Origin: Deltaproteobacteria bacterium
Lineage (GTDB): Bacteria; Desulfobacterota; Desulfobulbia; Desulfobulbales; JAJRZW01
DNA length: 64,000 nucleotides
Reading direction: 5' to 3'
NCBI GenBank assembly: GCA_024275015.1
Contig: JAJRZW010000022.1
Span: 1-64,000 of the forward strand
Part shown: in pieces, positions 26,023 through 35,485 of the stretch
Layout of the letters: the number at the start of each line of letters is the position of its first letter
How positions within the stretch are numbered: position 1 is the first letter of the stretch
Translations under genes and position numbers: made by a program
Notes under the pieces: model-generated
The model's database searches: none
Seen by the model: the letters and a program-made list of their open reading frames with translations, nothing else
What the model was told of the DNA's origin: nothing

Positions 26023-26812
26023 GCGCCGTTCCGGTTGACGGGGTGAAGGTATTGGCTAAAAGGTGGTCCATCAGGCGGGATGCCTCTCCGAAGGCGGGAA
26101 CAATGCCGTAATCCCGGGCTGAAAATCCGGCGATGAGCGCGGCGAAAACACAGCCGGTGCCGTGCGGTGATGATTGTCGCCGGGGGCGGGTGGCGCGGAC
26201 ACCCTCAATCGCATGACCGTTCTCGTTCTTTAAAAAAAGGCGGTCGCAGACGGTCTCTTTGTGTTCACGGAAATGGCCGCCTTTAAGGACAACTCCGCTG
26301 AGCCGGGGATTATCAGCGAACAGACCTGAGATCAGGGCAACGGCCGCGGCCGGGGTCTCCGCCTTCCCGTCGGTTAAGAGTTCAAGCTCCATGCGGTTCG
26401 GGGTGACGACCGTTGCCCGGGCGATTAATTCCCGGGTGGCGTCAAGGTCGGGATCGCGGCAGAGGTCGGTTTTGTCGGAGGCCCGGATTACCGGATCGCA
26501 GACTATTTCGCCGGGAAAATCATCAAGGATGGCGGTCATGGCCCGGGCATTGGCGGCGCTGCCCATCATTCCGGTCTTGATTACTCCGACATTGAGGTCA
26601 GTCAATACCGCTCTGACCTGTTCGGTAAGCAATTGCGGCTCAAGGGGAAAAACCCGGCTGACTCCGAGGCTGTTCTGGACCGTGATCGCGGTCGCGGCCG
26701 TGGCCCCGTAGACCCCTGTCATAGTAAGGGCCTTGAGATCGGCCTGAAGACCGGCGCCGCCGCAGGGGTCGGAACCGGCGACACTGAGAACAATGGGAAC
26801 GGTGGCGGACAT
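25979..26812 (-). CDS. thiD: Hydroxymethylpyrimidine (phosphate) kinase ThiD
   Basis: Phosphorylates HMP and HMP-P to the pyrophosphate used in thiamine phosphate synthesis. Ribokinase-fold motifs are present: LSVAGSDPCGGAGLQADLKA at the N-terminus, KTGMMGS, CDPVIRAS, VVTPNRMELELL and the anion-hole SSPHGTGCVFAALIA. 277 residues is normal. It supplies the pyrimidine branch that complements the thiazole genes at 5.7-9.1 kb. No thiE is visible in the window or fused here. Confidence 0.94.
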   Translation of the reverse strand: MSATVPIVLSVAGSDPCGGAGLQADLKALTMTGVYGATAATAITVQNSLGVSRVFPLEPQLLTEQVRAVLTDLNVGVIKTGMMGSAANARAMTAILDDFPGEIVCDPVIRASDKTDLCRDPDLDATRELIARATVVTPNRMELELLTDGKAETPAAAVALISGLFADNPRLSGVVLKGGHFREHKETVCDRLFLKNENGHAIEGVRATRPRRQSSPHGTGCVFAALIAGFSARDYGIVPAFGEASRLMDHLLANTFTPSTGTALMSFLPGHSPDTPR

Positions 26813-26866
26813 TTTTAAACCATCCCGGGGTGACGGCGGTTTTTTCCGAAGCCCAGGTTTTATATT

Positions 26867-27367
26867 TCAGCAGCCGCAGTCGGAGTCGCCGGAACAACCG
26901 CAGCCACAACCGGCCGGGGGGAGTTGTCCGGGTCTGACCTCTTTCAGGGTCAGTTTGAAGCGCAGGTCCTTGCCGGCCAGGGGATGATTGAAATCCATGG
27001 TGACCTTATCGCCATTAATCGCCGTTACCATGGCCGGGAATTTATGGCTCTGTCCCTCTTTCTCCATGGTCATCGCCAGGACCATGCCCGGTTCCGGGTC
27101 GATATCGTCGCCAAGGTTATTGCGGTCGAGATCAAAGATCATCTCCTCGTTCCTTTCGCCGTAGGCATTGGCCGCCGGGATGTTGATCTCGGTACTGCCG
27201 CCCACCGTCAGAGCCACTACCGCTTCCTCAAAGGCCGGCAGTACCGCCTCGGTGCCGATCTGAAATTCCAGGGGACCGTTGTCGCGGGTGGTGTCGAATA
27301 TTTCCCCGTTATCAAGGAAACCTTCATATTCCACTACTACCAGATCATTGGCGTTTATTTTGTCCAT
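26867..27367 (-). CDS. slyD: FKBP-type peptidyl-prolyl isomerase, SlyD-like
   Basis: A cytoplasmic proline isomerase and chaperone. FKBP segments flank the inserted IF chaperone domain: VVVEYEGFLDNGEIFDTT, then GDKVTMDFNHPLAGKDLRF. The C-terminal tail CGCGCSGDSDCGC is a compact metal-binding sequence, which in SlyD serves nickel binding for hydrogenase maturation. 166 residues is slightly shorter than the E. coli protein because the tail is shorter. Upstream on its 5' side lies a full family B element. Confidence 0.92.
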   Translation of the reverse strand: MDKINANDLVVVEYEGFLDNGEIFDTTRDNGPLEFQIGTEAVLPAFEEAVVALTVGGSTEINIPAANAYGERNEEMIFDLDRNNLGDDIDPEPGMVLAMTMEKEGQSHKFPAMVTAINGDKVTMDFNHPLAGKDLRFKLTLKEVRPGQLPPAGCGCGCSGDSDCGC

Positions 27368-27417
27368 TTTGTTTCTCCTGTGAATTCTATCGGGTTTCCA
27401 TCCCCGGACGATTACCA

Positions 27418-27566
27418 GTTCGTTGAAAAAACTGACTGTACGCGGCTGATGTCCGCGCCGTCGATTTTGCCGGGTTGAAAACTCCGGTGAAATCGAGAGA
27501 TTGGCCAGGACTTGTTTTGGTCAACCGGAGTTGGAAAAGTCATGGACGACTTTTTCAACGGACCTG
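27418..27566 (-). repeat. Family B multi-hairpin element, copy 3 (full length, inverted)
   Basis: Read on the minus strand it gives the whole chain: gttgaaaaagtcgtccatgactttt, ggttgacc...tggccaat, gattt-ca-ccgg...ccgg-ca-aaatc, the gcggac segment and the end with ttttttcaacg. It begins about 50 bases upstream of the slyD start codon. Confidence 0.88.
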
Positions 27567-28359
27567 TTGCGAAAACATAAGTGGTAAGAAATAACCAAGA
27601 CGGCATAAAAACGTTATTTTCTCCGTTTGTCAACCGGGGATGTCTTTCCCCAGGGCTGTTGTTCCTTTTTCAAACAGTGTCACCGGCACCCCTGATTTCG
27701 GCCCGGGTTAATTGTCCGGGTGGAGCAGGGGGTCGATTTCGTCATGGCCGCGGTGCTGTCTGCGGCGTCGATGATTCTATTGATCAGGTGGTCAAACACC
27801 CGGGCCGCGAGGCCGGGAAGTTCTGGGGTGGCCAGGGAAGAAATACGATTAAATTGATATCTTATCGTATAGCCGGTTCAGGTTGGGGGTGTCGTTGATA
27901 CTGTTCATTATTGATGAAGTCGCGACAAGTCCCCGCTCCGGTTGAAAACGACGATTTTCGGGCGCCGGACTGTCGAAATGCCACAACGCCGGGTATGCAA
28001 GCGATCAATTAACCCCCATCTGATGCAAAATAAATCGCATTCTGTAATGGTTTCAGGAACGCCGCCGTCAATAATAAAATGGATGATGGTCCGTACAAGC
28101 TTTTGACTAAGTTTCTGTCTGGTTGTATATTAACCGACTTCAGTAGCTGGCTTGTGGTCGTTTCTTCCCCTGTTTTATCTTGATTATTATGGATTTTGTC
28201 TGTGAAAAGTACAAAAAAAAGGTGAGGGGTGAAAATTCCGGCTGTGAACATCCGGGGGAGCATTGCAAGTTTCGTGATGGGTGCATGATTAATTTTATTG
28301 CCCGGGAAAACCGCCGCGAGGAGAGAACCGGCAACAGGGGCAGGGCAAAGACAGGGAAG
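27567..28359. other. Gene-poor interval before hisI
   Basis: About 790 bases without a convincing gene. The 105-residue ORF at 27581 has no recognisable domain and no coding character. The interval holds a degraded family A copy (27913-28004), an AT-rich stretch around 28015-28180 likely to contain the his promoter, and an in-frame Cys-rich reading upstream of hisI discussed under findings. Confidence 0.6.
27913..28004 (-). repeat. Family A element, degraded fragment
   Basis: gatgaagtcgcgacaagt and ccccgctccggttgaaaacg match one arm of family A. The centre is mutated (cgccgggtatgc replaces the gggctatgccc apex) and the other arm is lost. Confidence 0.65.
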
Positions 28360-28737
28360 ATGGAAGAGCTTAACTTTGCTAAATCAGGCGGGCTTCTGCC
28401 GGCCATTGCTCAGGATCACAAGACCGGCGAGATCCTGATGCTGGCCTATATAAACCCCGAGTCATGGGCGGCGACGCTTGCCACCGGCAAGGCCTATTAC
28501 TGGAGTCGCAGCCGCAAGAAACTGTGGTTCAAGGGCGAAAGTTCGGGGCATGTGCAGATTGTTCACGAGATCCTGGTGGACTGTGATAATGATACCGTGG
28601 TGTTCAAGGTGGAACAGATTGGCGGCGCCGCCCGTCACACCGGCCACCGCAGTTGTTTTTTTCGTCGTCATCAGGACGGCGGTCTGAAGGTAATCAGCGA
28701 ACCGGTATTTGATCCGAAAGAGGTTTACGGTAAATGA
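28360..28737 (+). CDS. hisI: Phosphoribosyl-AMP cyclohydrolase
   Basis: Opens the adenine ring of phosphoribosyl-AMP in histidine synthesis. The core is clear: [42 protein letters not shown] with the metal-binding Asp residues and [12 protein letters not shown] start at the ATG that gives [11 protein letters not shown] (125 residues), the usual family N-terminus. An upstream in-frame extension of 60 residues with four to five cysteines is open and could be translated. There is no fused HisE domain. It overlaps hisG by four bases (ATGA). Confidence 0.92.
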   Translation: MEELNFAKSGGLLPAIAQDHKTGEILMLAYINPESWAATLATGKAYYWSRSRKKLWFKGESSGHVQIVHEILVDCDNDTVVFKVEQIGGAARHTGHRSCFFRRHQDGGLKVISEPVFDPKEVYGK

Positions 28738-29606
28738 AGATTTTAAAACTCGGGCTGCCCAAGGGTAGTCTTGAAAAGGCGACCATTGAACTTTTTGCCA
28801 AGTCCGGCTGGCAGATAAAACTGGCCAGCCGCAATTATTTCCCCGAGGTCGACGACCCGGAGCTGTCTTGCTCCATCTGCCGTCCCCAGGAGATGAGCCG
28901 TTATGTGGAGCAGGGTATTCTCGACACCGGGATCACAGGTCACGACTGGATCCTTGAAAACGACTCAGACGTGGTGGTGGTTGATGATCTGGTCTATTCC
29001 AAGGTCAGCCGCAAGCCGACCCGCTGGGTCGTTGCCGTGCCCGGTGATTCCGACATCACCTGCATCAAAGACCTTGAGGGGAAAAAGATTTCAACCGAGC
29101 TCGTCGGCTATACCCGGAGATTCTTCAAGGAACAGGGGGTAAACGTCGAAATTGAGTTTTCCTGGGGGGCGACCGAGGCCAAGGTGGTAAGCGGCCTTGC
29201 CGACGCCATCGTCGAGGTCACCGAGACCGAAAGCACTATTCGCGCCCACGGTCTGCGAATTATCCACGAACTAATGACCTCAAACGCCCGGATCATTGCC
29301 AACCGCGTGGCCTGGAAAGATCCCTGGAAGCGGGAGAAGATTGAAAATATCGCTCTCCTTCTTCAGGCGGCACTCAGGGCCGACTGTATTGTCGGACTCA
29401 AGATGAACGTCTCCGCCGCCGGCCTTGACAAGGTTATAGAACTTCTGCCGAGCATGAACGCCCCCACTGTTTCTCCCCTTTACCAGAAAGATTGGTTTTC
29501 GGTGGAGACGGTTATCAGTGAGCACCAGGTGCGTGATCTGATCCCCAGGCTCATCAAGCGTGGCGCAGAGGGGATTGTCGAGTATTCCCTTAATAAGGTT
29601 ATCTGA
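28734..29606 (+). CDS. hisG: ATP phosphoribosyltransferase, long form
   Basis: Catalyses the committed step of histidine synthesis and is the usual target of histidine feedback inhibition. 290 residues with the catalytic part ([40 protein letters not shown]) and a C-terminal ACT-like regulatory domain (about residues 215-290) identify the long, HisZ-independent form. Start and stop overlap with hisI by four bases indicates coupling. No other his genes are nearby. Confidence 0.95.
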   Translation: MKILKLGLPKGSLEKATIELFAKSGWQIKLASRNYFPEVDDPELSCSICRPQEMSRYVEQGILDTGITGHDWILENDSDVVVVDDLVYSKVSRKPTRWVVAVPGDSDITCIKDLEGKKISTELVGYTRRFFKEQGVNVEIEFSWGATEAKVVSGLADAIVEVTETESTIRAHGLRIIHELMTSNARIIANRVAWKDPWKREKIENIALLLQAALRADCIVGLKMNVSAAGLDKVIELLPSMNAPTVSPLYQKDWFSVETVISEHQVRDLIPRLIKRGAEGIVEYSLNKVI

Positions 29607-29608
29607 AG

Positions 29609-30217
29609 ATGGACGTAACCCCGGCCGCGGCCGCCCTTGATCCTCCGAATAACTGCCGTTTTGTCAAGAGCGTGGTCAGCCTCTCCGGCCTTCCCCTTGA
29701 TGGCTGGCCCGAGATTGCCTTTGCCGGACGCTCGAATGTGGGCAAGTCAAGCCTGATGAACCGCCTTTTGAACCGCCGCAACCTGGTCAAGGTCAGCGGT
29801 CGACCGGGATGCACCCGTTGTCTTAATTATTTTGCCGTTGACGACAGTCTGTATCTGGTGGATTTGCCTGGCTACGGTTTTGCCCGGGTGTCGGCGCGGA
29901 TGAAGCGGGAATGGCAGGAGCTGGTCAGTGCTTATCTTGAGAGCAGACGTGAGCTTGCCGGGGTGGTGCTGATTGTTGACATCCGCCATGAGGCCAAGGC
30001 CAGCGATCGGCAGATGGTTGTCTGGTTCAGGGAGCAGGGGGCGTCTTTTCTGGTGGTATACACCAAGGCCGACAAACTCTCGGGTAACAAGGTTTCCCGC
30101 CAGGCCGCCATCCTTGACGAAGGGCTTGCGATCACCGCCGCTGACCGTCTTGTCTTTTCCGCCAAGAGCGGTCATGGACGGGAGGAACTTCTTTACAAGC
30201 TGCGGTCATTTTTGTAA
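29609..30217 (+). CDS. engB: Ribosome-biogenesis GTP-binding protein EngB/YsxC
   Basis: An essential GTPase in 50S subunit assembly. The G motifs are in order: G1 GRSNVGKSSLMNRL (about residue 34), G3 DLPGYGFARV, G4 TKADKL and G5 SAKSG. 202 residues is typical. The G2 region reads SGRPGCTRCLNYF, where many homologues have PGKTQ. It begins two bases after hisG, so it shares the his transcript. Family B copy 4 follows 24 bases after its stop. Confidence 0.95.
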   Translation: MDVTPAAAALDPPNNCRFVKSVVSLSGLPLDGWPEIAFAGRSNVGKSSLMNRLLNRRNLVKVSGRPGCTRCLNYFAVDDSLYLVDLPGYGFARVSARMKREWQELVSAYLESRRELAGVVLIVDIRHEAKASDRQMVVWFREQGASFLVVYTKADKLSGNKVSRQAAILDEGLAITAADRLVFSAKSGHGREELLYKLRSFL

Positions 30218-30240
30218 CAATATTGTTTTTCCGGGATAAT

Positions 30241-30391
30241 AGAGTGTTGAAAAAGCCGTCCTGGCTTTTTCAATCGCCGGTTGGATAAAACAAGTTTCAT
30301 TCAACCTCTCGATTCCATCGGTTTTTTCAACCCGGCAAAATCGGCGGCGCGGACATCTGCCGCGACCAGCCCGTTTTTCAACGGGCTGATA
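30241..30391 (+). repeat. Family B multi-hairpin element, copy 4 (full length)
   Basis: All five hairpins: gttgaaaaagcc/ggctttttcaa; ggttggat/attcaacc; ccgg-containing stem; gcggc/gccgc; agcccg/cgggct. In hairpin 2 the consensus ggttggcc/ggccaacc is changed on both sides so that pairing is kept. It directly follows engB and may end that transcript. Confidence 0.92.
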
Positions 30392-30413
30392 AAGGCGATA
30401 CCTTGATGAGGCG

Positions 30414-30668
30414 ATGACAATGGTTAAGGAAATTCTCTGCTGGGAGATCATGGGTTGCGGCAAGAAGGGTGTCTGTCCCGCGACCATTGACCATAGCCGT
30501 CCATGCTGGGAGGTGGCCCGGACGATGAATGATTATCGCAGCGCCATGAACGTCTGTTGTGATTGTCTGGTGTTCATGATGAGCCACGATGCCCTTTCCG
30601 CACCCGAGATATCAAGGATCATGGAAAACAGGGGGCTTGGCGAGTCTACCTGTCCCCTTTCAGACTGA
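30414..30668 (+). CDS. Small protein with paired CW motifs
   Basis: An 84-residue protein with the cysteine pattern CWEIMGCGKKGVCPA ... CWEVART ... CCDC ... CPL. The two CWE blocks suggest a metal-binding fold found in small uncharacterised deltaproteobacterial proteins. A closely similar CWEI..CG segment ends the MerR-family regulator at 15366. A start six bases later (ATG at 30420) is equally possible. No function can be assigned. Confidence 0.7.
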   Translation: MTMVKEILCWEIMGCGKKGVCPATIDHSRPCWEVARTMNDYRSAMNVCCDCLVFMMSHDALSAPEISRIMENRGLGESTCPLSD

Positions 30669-30769
30669 GGCATCCATTTTCACGCTTTCTGTCGGCGTGG
30701 TCGTTGTCCCCTCAAACCCTGACCAAGGGACAGGTCCTTGCAATGCCCGTAAAGCTTTAACCCCGGATC

Positions 30770-31075
30770 CTATCTGCATATATCGGCGTTTTTTCTGCTT
30801 GCCGCCAGGCATCGGGCCAGGGCCTCGATTTCGTCTTTTTCCATTATCGCCCCGTGGCTGACCATTCTTTTGATCGTCGTCCGCCATTTTCTCCTGTTTC
30901 TGCGTCCCAGTTGGGCGCAGATCCTGCTCTTGTAGTGGCAGGTCTCGCATTTGTTGTTAACGACGGCGACGCAGTTGAATTTTTTCTTGTCGCTGTTTGT
31001 CTTTTTTGTTGCGCCGGTGGCTACGACAGCGGTTCCGAGGACAATAATAATCAACAGCAGGATGGTTTTTTTCAT
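30770..31075 (-). CDS. Small exported monohaem c-type cytochrome-like protein
   Basis: A 101-residue protein with a hydrophobic signal segment (KKTILLLIIIVLGTAVVATG) and one haem-c site, CETCH, at about residues 43-47. After it come GRRNRRKWRTTIKRMVSHGA and a helix, the layout of small class I cytochromes; the Met of KRMV or GAIM could be the sixth ligand. A periplasmic electron carrier is likely, with partner unknown. It lies 56 bases upstream of lepA on the same strand. Confidence 0.75.
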   Translation of the reverse strand: MKKTILLLIIIVLGTAVVATGATKKTNSDKKKFNCVAVVNNKCETCHYKSRICAQLGRRNRRKWRTTIKRMVSHGAIMEKDEIEALARCLAASRKNADICR

Positions 31076-31131
31076 GGTTTCTCCTATTGTTCCAGGCCGA
31101 TCCGGGAGGGGACGGTTATCAACTTGAAAAA

Positions 31132-32925
31132 TTATTTCTTCGAGCGCAGAACGCTTAAAAACGCCCGTTGGGGAATGTCGACATTGCCCACGGTCTTCAT
31201 TCGTTTCTTGCCCGCCTTCTGTTTTTCAAGGAGCTTGCGTTTACGTGATATGTCGCCGCCGTAACATTTGGCGGTTACGTCTTTTCTCAGGGCGCTGATG
31301 TTGGTCCGGGCGATAATCGTGCCGCCGATGGCCGCCTGGATGGCGATTTTGAACATCTGTCGCGGGATCTCCTCTTTGAGTCGTTCGCAGGCGTTAAGCC
31401 CCCGCTCCCGGGCCCGGGAACGGTTGACCAGTTGCGACAGGGCGTCAACCCGTTCGCCGTTGACGAGGATATCGACCTTGACCAGATCACTTTCGCGATA
31501 ATCCAGCATGTCATAGTCAAAGGACCCGTATCCCTGGGTGACGCTTTTCAGGCGGTCGTAGAAGTCGTAGATTACCTCGGCTAAGGGCAGTTCACAGGAA
31601 AACTCTATCCGTCCCGGGGTCGGGTAGTGGTAGTTGGTGTTTACCCCGCGTCGTTCCATACACAGGGTCATCACCGCTCCCATGTAACGCTCGGGAATGA
31701 GGATGGTGGCCTTGATAAACGGTTCTTCGACGTGGTCGATGTGTCCCGGATCGGGGAAGTGGGCCGGGTTGTCGATCTCGACCATCTTCGCGTCAACCAG
31801 GTAAAAGTGGTAGTTGACCGTGGGCACGGTGAGGATCAGCGACAGGTCGAATTCACATTCCAGTCGTTCCTGGATCACTTCAAGGTGCAACAGGCCTAAA
31901 AAACCACAGCGGAAACCGAAGCCCAGGGCGGTGGAACTGTCCTTCTGGAAAGAGAGGGATGCGTCGTTTAACTTCAGTTTTTCCAGGGCCGCGGCCAGGT
32001 CTTCGTAGTCGTCGGTGGAGATGGGATAGAGGGAGGAGAATACCACCTGCTGGACCTCGCGGAATCCTGGCAGAGGCTTTTTGCACGGGCGATCCTTATT
32101 GGTGATGGTGTCCCCCGGGCGGGTATCTTCCACCTGTTTTACCCCGGCGAGGATATAGCCCACCTGACCGGCGGATAATTTTTCTGTCGGGCTGCGCTTC
32201 AGGTGAAAAAGTCCCACCTCTTCCACCCGGTATTCGGCGTTATTGGCCATGAATATGATCGTATCCCCCGGGCGGACGCTGCCGGCGAAGAGCCGTACCG
32301 AGATGATGGTGCCGCGGTAGGGGTCGTAATTGGCGTCAAAGATCAGGGCCTCAAGCGGGGCCTCGGGGTCGCCCTCGGGCGGCGGGATTTTCGCGGCAAT
32401 GGCGGCGAGAATACGATCTACCCCTTCGCCGGTTTTGGCCGAGCAGGGGATGACCTCGGAAGCGTCAAGGCCGAGGTCTTCCTCGATCTGCAGGGACACC
32501 CCCTCGGGGTCGGCGGCCGGTAGGTCGATCTTGTTGATTACCGGGATGATTTCAAGGTCGTTTTCAAGGGCGAGATAGAGGTTGGCCAGGGTCTGGGCCT
32601 CGACCCCCTGGGAGGCGTCTATCAACAGCAGGGCGCCCTCGCAGGCGGCCAGGGCCCGGGAAACCTCGTAGCTGAAATCCACATGCCCGGGGGTATCGAC
32701 CAGGTTGAGCTGGTACTCGACTCCGTCCGCGTCTTTATAGGGCAGGCATATTGTCTGGCTTTTAATGGTAATTCCGCGTTCCCGTTCAATATCCATGCTG
32801 TCAAGGAGCTGGTCCTTAAACTCGCGGTCGGTGACCATGCCGCAGAGCTGAATCATGCGGTCTGCAAGGGTGGATTTTCCGTGGTCGATGTGGGCAATAA
32901 TACTGAAGTTTCGGATACTTTTCAT
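31132..32925 (-). CDS. lepA: Elongation factor 4 (LepA)
   Basis: A ribosome-associated GTPase acting in translation and 30S assembly. The G domain has [24 protein letters not shown] and NKIDLPAAD; LepA-specific regions include [20 protein letters not shown] and the C-terminal [19 protein letters not shown]. 597 residues is the standard length. It is preceded by a family C element at 32991. Confidence 0.98.
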   Translation of the reverse strand: MKSIRNFSIIAHIDHGKSTLADRMIQLCGMVTDREFKDQLLDSMDIERERGITIKSQTICLPYKDADGVEYQLNLVDTPGHVDFSYEVSRALAACEGALLLIDASQGVEAQTLANLYLALENDLEIIPVINKIDLPAADPEGVSLQIEEDLGLDASEVIPCSAKTGEGVDRILAAIAAKIPPPEGDPEAPLEALIFDANYDPYRGTIISVRLFAGSVRPGDTIIFMANNAEYRVEEVGLFHLKRSPTEKLSAGQVGYILAGVKQVEDTRPGDTITNKDRPCKKPLPGFREVQQVVFSSLYPISTDDYEDLAAALEKLKLNDASLSFQKDSSTALGFGFRCGFLGLLHLEVIQERLECEFDLSLILTVPTVNYHFYLVDAKMVEIDNPAHFPDPGHIDHVEEPFIKATILIPERYMGAVMTLCMERRGVNTNYHYPTPGRIEFSCELPLAEVIYDFYDRLKSVTQGYGSFDYDMLDYRESDLVKVDILVNGERVDALSQLVNRSRARERGLNACERLKEEIPRQMFKIAIQAAIGGTIIARTNISALRKDVTAKCYGGDISRKRKLLEKQKAGKKRMKTVGNVDIPQRAFLSVLRSKK

Positions 32926-32990
32926 GTCTTCCCGGAGTATGGGGGGTTAGACTTATTCAAGGTGGATGATTAACTCGTAATAAATATCTC

Positions 32991-33123
32991 GATGGCTAAA
33001 TTAAGAATTTCGATATACGAAGAAGCAGGGTATTTTTGTGGGTGAGGCCATATCCCGTCATGGCGGGATCAGACGCGCAAAAATACGCTACGACGCAGTA
33101 GATCCAATTCTTACGACGCCATC
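32991..33123 (+). repeat. Family C dispersed element (full length)
   Basis: 133 bp bounded by gatggctaaattaagaatt and aattcttacgacgccatc, an imperfect inverted terminal repeat of about 18 bases. Internally tatttttgtg and gcaaaaatac form partly inverted arms around cccgtcatggcggga. It lies between the divergent lepA and rpoH genes, in a 338-base gap where AT-rich sequence at 33160-33240 probably carries the rpoH promoter. Confidence 0.82.
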
Positions 33124-33263
33124 ATGAAAGAGGATGGTTTATTTGTCAAGGCAAGCGAGGAACGGGCTGATGAATATTATGGCGGCGCGGCTATCAATAA
33201 GGTAAAATTATCTTTTTGTCTCATATTTTGACCTTTTCAGCGTAGAAATCATAAATAGCGTCT

Positions 33264-34262
33264 ATGGCTAATAAACGTAAGAAAAAGCAGGAGCCTGCCG
33301 TTACCGCGGTAATGGTTGAACCTGATGAGATTAACCCCGTGGTCAGTCTTGAAGATTCGGAACGTCTGCCGGCCATCGGTAATCCGGGGCTGCATCGCTA
33401 TCTTCAGGAGATCAACCAGTATCGCCGCCTGACCCGGGAGGAAACCGAGGCCCTGGCCCGGGAATATCAGGCGACCGGTGACCGTGACGCCGCTTACCGG
33501 CTGGTGACCGCCAATCTTCGTCTGGTGGTCAAGGTGGCGATGGACTTCCAGAAGTACTGGATGCAGAATTTTCTTGATCTGATTCAGGAGGGAAATGTCG
33601 GTCTGGTCCAGGCGGTAAAAAAGTTTGATCCCTTTCGCGGGGTCAAGTTCTCCTATTATGCCGCCTTCTGGATTCGGGCCTATATCCTGAAGTACATCAT
33701 GGATAATTGGCGTCTGGTAAAGATCGGCACCACCCAGGCGCAGCGTAAGCTTTTTTTCAGCCTCAACAAGGAAAAACGTCTCCTTGAGGCCCAGGGCTTC
33801 AAGCCTGGGGCCAAGCTTCTTGCCCAGCGGCTTGATGTCAAGGAGAGCGAGATCATCGAGATGGGTCAGCGGATGAGCGGCAATGATGTCTCCCTTGAGA
33901 GCCCGATAAAGAATGACTCCGATGATCAGCATAAGGATTTTCTACCCTGGCAGGGGCCGGCCATCGAAGAGACTGTGGCTGATAAAGAGTTTAACGCCCG
34001 GGTTCACGAGGCCATCGACGGGATGCGCGCGCGCCTTAATGAAAAAGAGTCAGCTATCCTTGATCTCCGCCTCCTGAGTGATTCCCCCCTCACCCTGCAG
34101 GTGATCGCCGATCGCTTCAAGGTATCGCGGGAGCGGGTGCGGCAGATAGAGGTGGCGCTTTTGAAGAAGATGCGGACTGTTTTTGAGCACGATATTCCTG
34201 ATATAAGGGATTTCCTTGATGAAATAATAGAGGGGTGGCGGAAGGGTTCTTCCGGACGATGA
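33264..34262 (+). CDS. rpoH: RNA polymerase sigma-32 family factor RpoH
   Basis: Heat-shock-type alternative sigma factor. Region 2 is clear (TANLRLVVKVAMDFQKYW, DLIQEGNVGLVQAVKKFDP, YYAAFWIRAYI). The RpoH box follows as QRKLFFSLNKEK, the feature separating it from RpoD and RpoS. Region 4 ends with the helix-turn-helix LQVIADRFKVSRERVRQIEV. 332 residues, with a 40-residue N-terminal extension. A DegT-type aminotransferase gene follows closely. Confidence 0.93.
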   Translation: MANKRKKKQEPAVTAVMVEPDEINPVVSLEDSERLPAIGNPGLHRYLQEINQYRRLTREETEALAREYQATGDRDAAYRLVTANLRLVVKVAMDFQKYWMQNFLDLIQEGNVGLVQAVKKFDPFRGVKFSYYAAFWIRAYILKYIMDNWRLVKIGTTQAQRKLFFSLNKEKRLLEAQGFKPGAKLLAQRLDVKESEIIEMGQRMSGNDVSLESPIKNDSDDQHKDFLPWQGPAIEETVADKEFNARVHEAIDGMRARLNEKESAILDLRLLSDSPLTLQVIADRFKVSRERVRQIEVALLKKMRTVFEHDIPDIRDFLDEIIEGWRKGSSGR

Positions 34263-34279
34263 AGGCCCAGGGTGAAATT

Positions 34280-35485
34280 ATGCGGGTTCCATTACTTGAT
34301 TTACAGAAAAATCTTGCCCCGATGCGCGATGATATCGTTGCCGCGGTCACCGGGGTTATTGATTCAAGCCGATATATCCTCGGTCCCCGGGTCGAAGAGT
34401 TCGAGCAGAAGGTGGCGGCTTACAGCGGTGCCGGTTTTGGGGTTGGGGTATCAAGCGGTACCGACGCCCTTCTCGTTGCCCTGATGGCTCTGGGGATCGG
34501 CCCCGGGGATATGGTCGCGACCACCCCCTATAGTTTTTTTGCCACCATGGGCAGCATTCTCCGGGTGGGGGCGCGACCATGTTTTATCGACATCGAGCCT
34601 GGCGGTTTCAATATCGACACCGTAAAATTGGCCGAGGTCCTGGCTGATTGCGCTGAACGAGAGCGGATCAAGGCGATAATGCCGGTACACCTTTACGGCC
34701 AGTGCGCTGACATGAACGCGGTCATGGCCCTTGCCGGCCGTTACGGGATCGCGGTTATCGAGGACGCGGCCCAGGCCATCGGCGCCGTCTGCCCGGTGGA
34801 AAGCGGTGACGAGGTGTCGTGGCTGCGGGCCGGGACCATGGGGGATGCCGGTTGTTTTTCTTTTTTCCCCAGCAAAAACCTTGGTGGTATCGGTGACGGC
34901 GGCATGGTGGTCACCGATGACGATGAGTTGGCCCGGCTGATGCGGCAGATGCGGATGCACGGCGAGACCAGCCGTTATCATCATGCCTTTGTCGGCGGTA
35001 ATTTCCGTCTTGATCCTGTTCAGGCCGCGGTCTTGAGCGTCAAACTTGATTATCTTGAGTCCTGGCATACGGCCCGGCGCGCCAACGCCGATCTCTACGA
35101 CCGTCTTTTTGTTGAAGCCGGGCTTGTTGACGCGGCCCTGGTTGTCCCGCCGCCCCGGGTTTACGCCCACACGGCGCAGAAGGAAGATCCGGCCGGGGTG
35201 AATAATCATATCTTTAATCAATATGTTATCCGGGTCCGTAATCGTGATCAGCTGGCACGATTTTTAACCGAAAACGAGATCGGCTGCGCCATCTATTATC
35301 CCCTGACCCTGCCCCGGCAGGAATGTGTCGCCGGTCTTGGTTATGATGATTTCAGTTTTCCCGAGGCCCAGAGGGCGGCGGAGGAGACCCTTGCCCTTCC
35401 CATCTATCCCGAGCTCGGCAACGCGGCGCAGCAATATGTGGTTGAGAAAATAGTCGCCTTTTATCGGGATAATGGTCTTCTTTAA
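34280..35485 (+). CDS. DegT/DnrJ/EryC1/StrS-type sugar aminotransferase
   Basis: A PLP enzyme that normally aminates nucleotide-linked keto-sugars for surface polysaccharide or lipid A. Motifs: VPLLDLQ at the N-terminus, VSSGTDALLVAL, IEDAAQAIGA, FFPSKNLGGIGDGG with the PLP lysine, and the late YYPLTLPRQECV. I choose the ATG at 34280, which has AGGG seven bases upstream; an ATG at 34259 overlapping the rpoH stop is an alternative. 401 residues. No other sugar-biosynthesis genes adjoin it, so the substrate is unknown. It overlaps the TPR gene by 14 bases. Confidence 0.88.
   Translation: MRVPLLDLQKNLAPMRDDIVAAVTGVIDSSRYILGPRVEEFEQKVAAYSGAGFGVGVSSGTDALLVALMALGIGPGDMVATTPYSFFATMGSILRVGARPCFIDIEPGGFNIDTVKLAEVLADCAERERIKAIMPVHLYGQCADMNAVMALAGRYGIAVIEDAAQAIGAVCPVESGDEVSWLRAGTMGDAGCFSFFPSKNLGGIGDGGMVVTDDDELARLMRQMRMHGETSRYHHAFVGGNFRLDPVQAAVLSVKLDYLESWHTARRANADLYDRLFVEAGLVDAALVVPPPRVYAHTAQKEDPAGVNNHIFNQYVIRVRNRDQLARFLTENEIGCAIYYPLTLPRQECVAGLGYDDFSFPEAQRAAEETLALPIYPELGNAAQQYVVEKIVAFYRDNGLL

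Noticed and set aside
27581-27898. 105-residue ORF between slyD and hisI
   Set aside because: No recognisable domain, no ribosome binding site, and it overlaps the edge of repeat-rich sequence.
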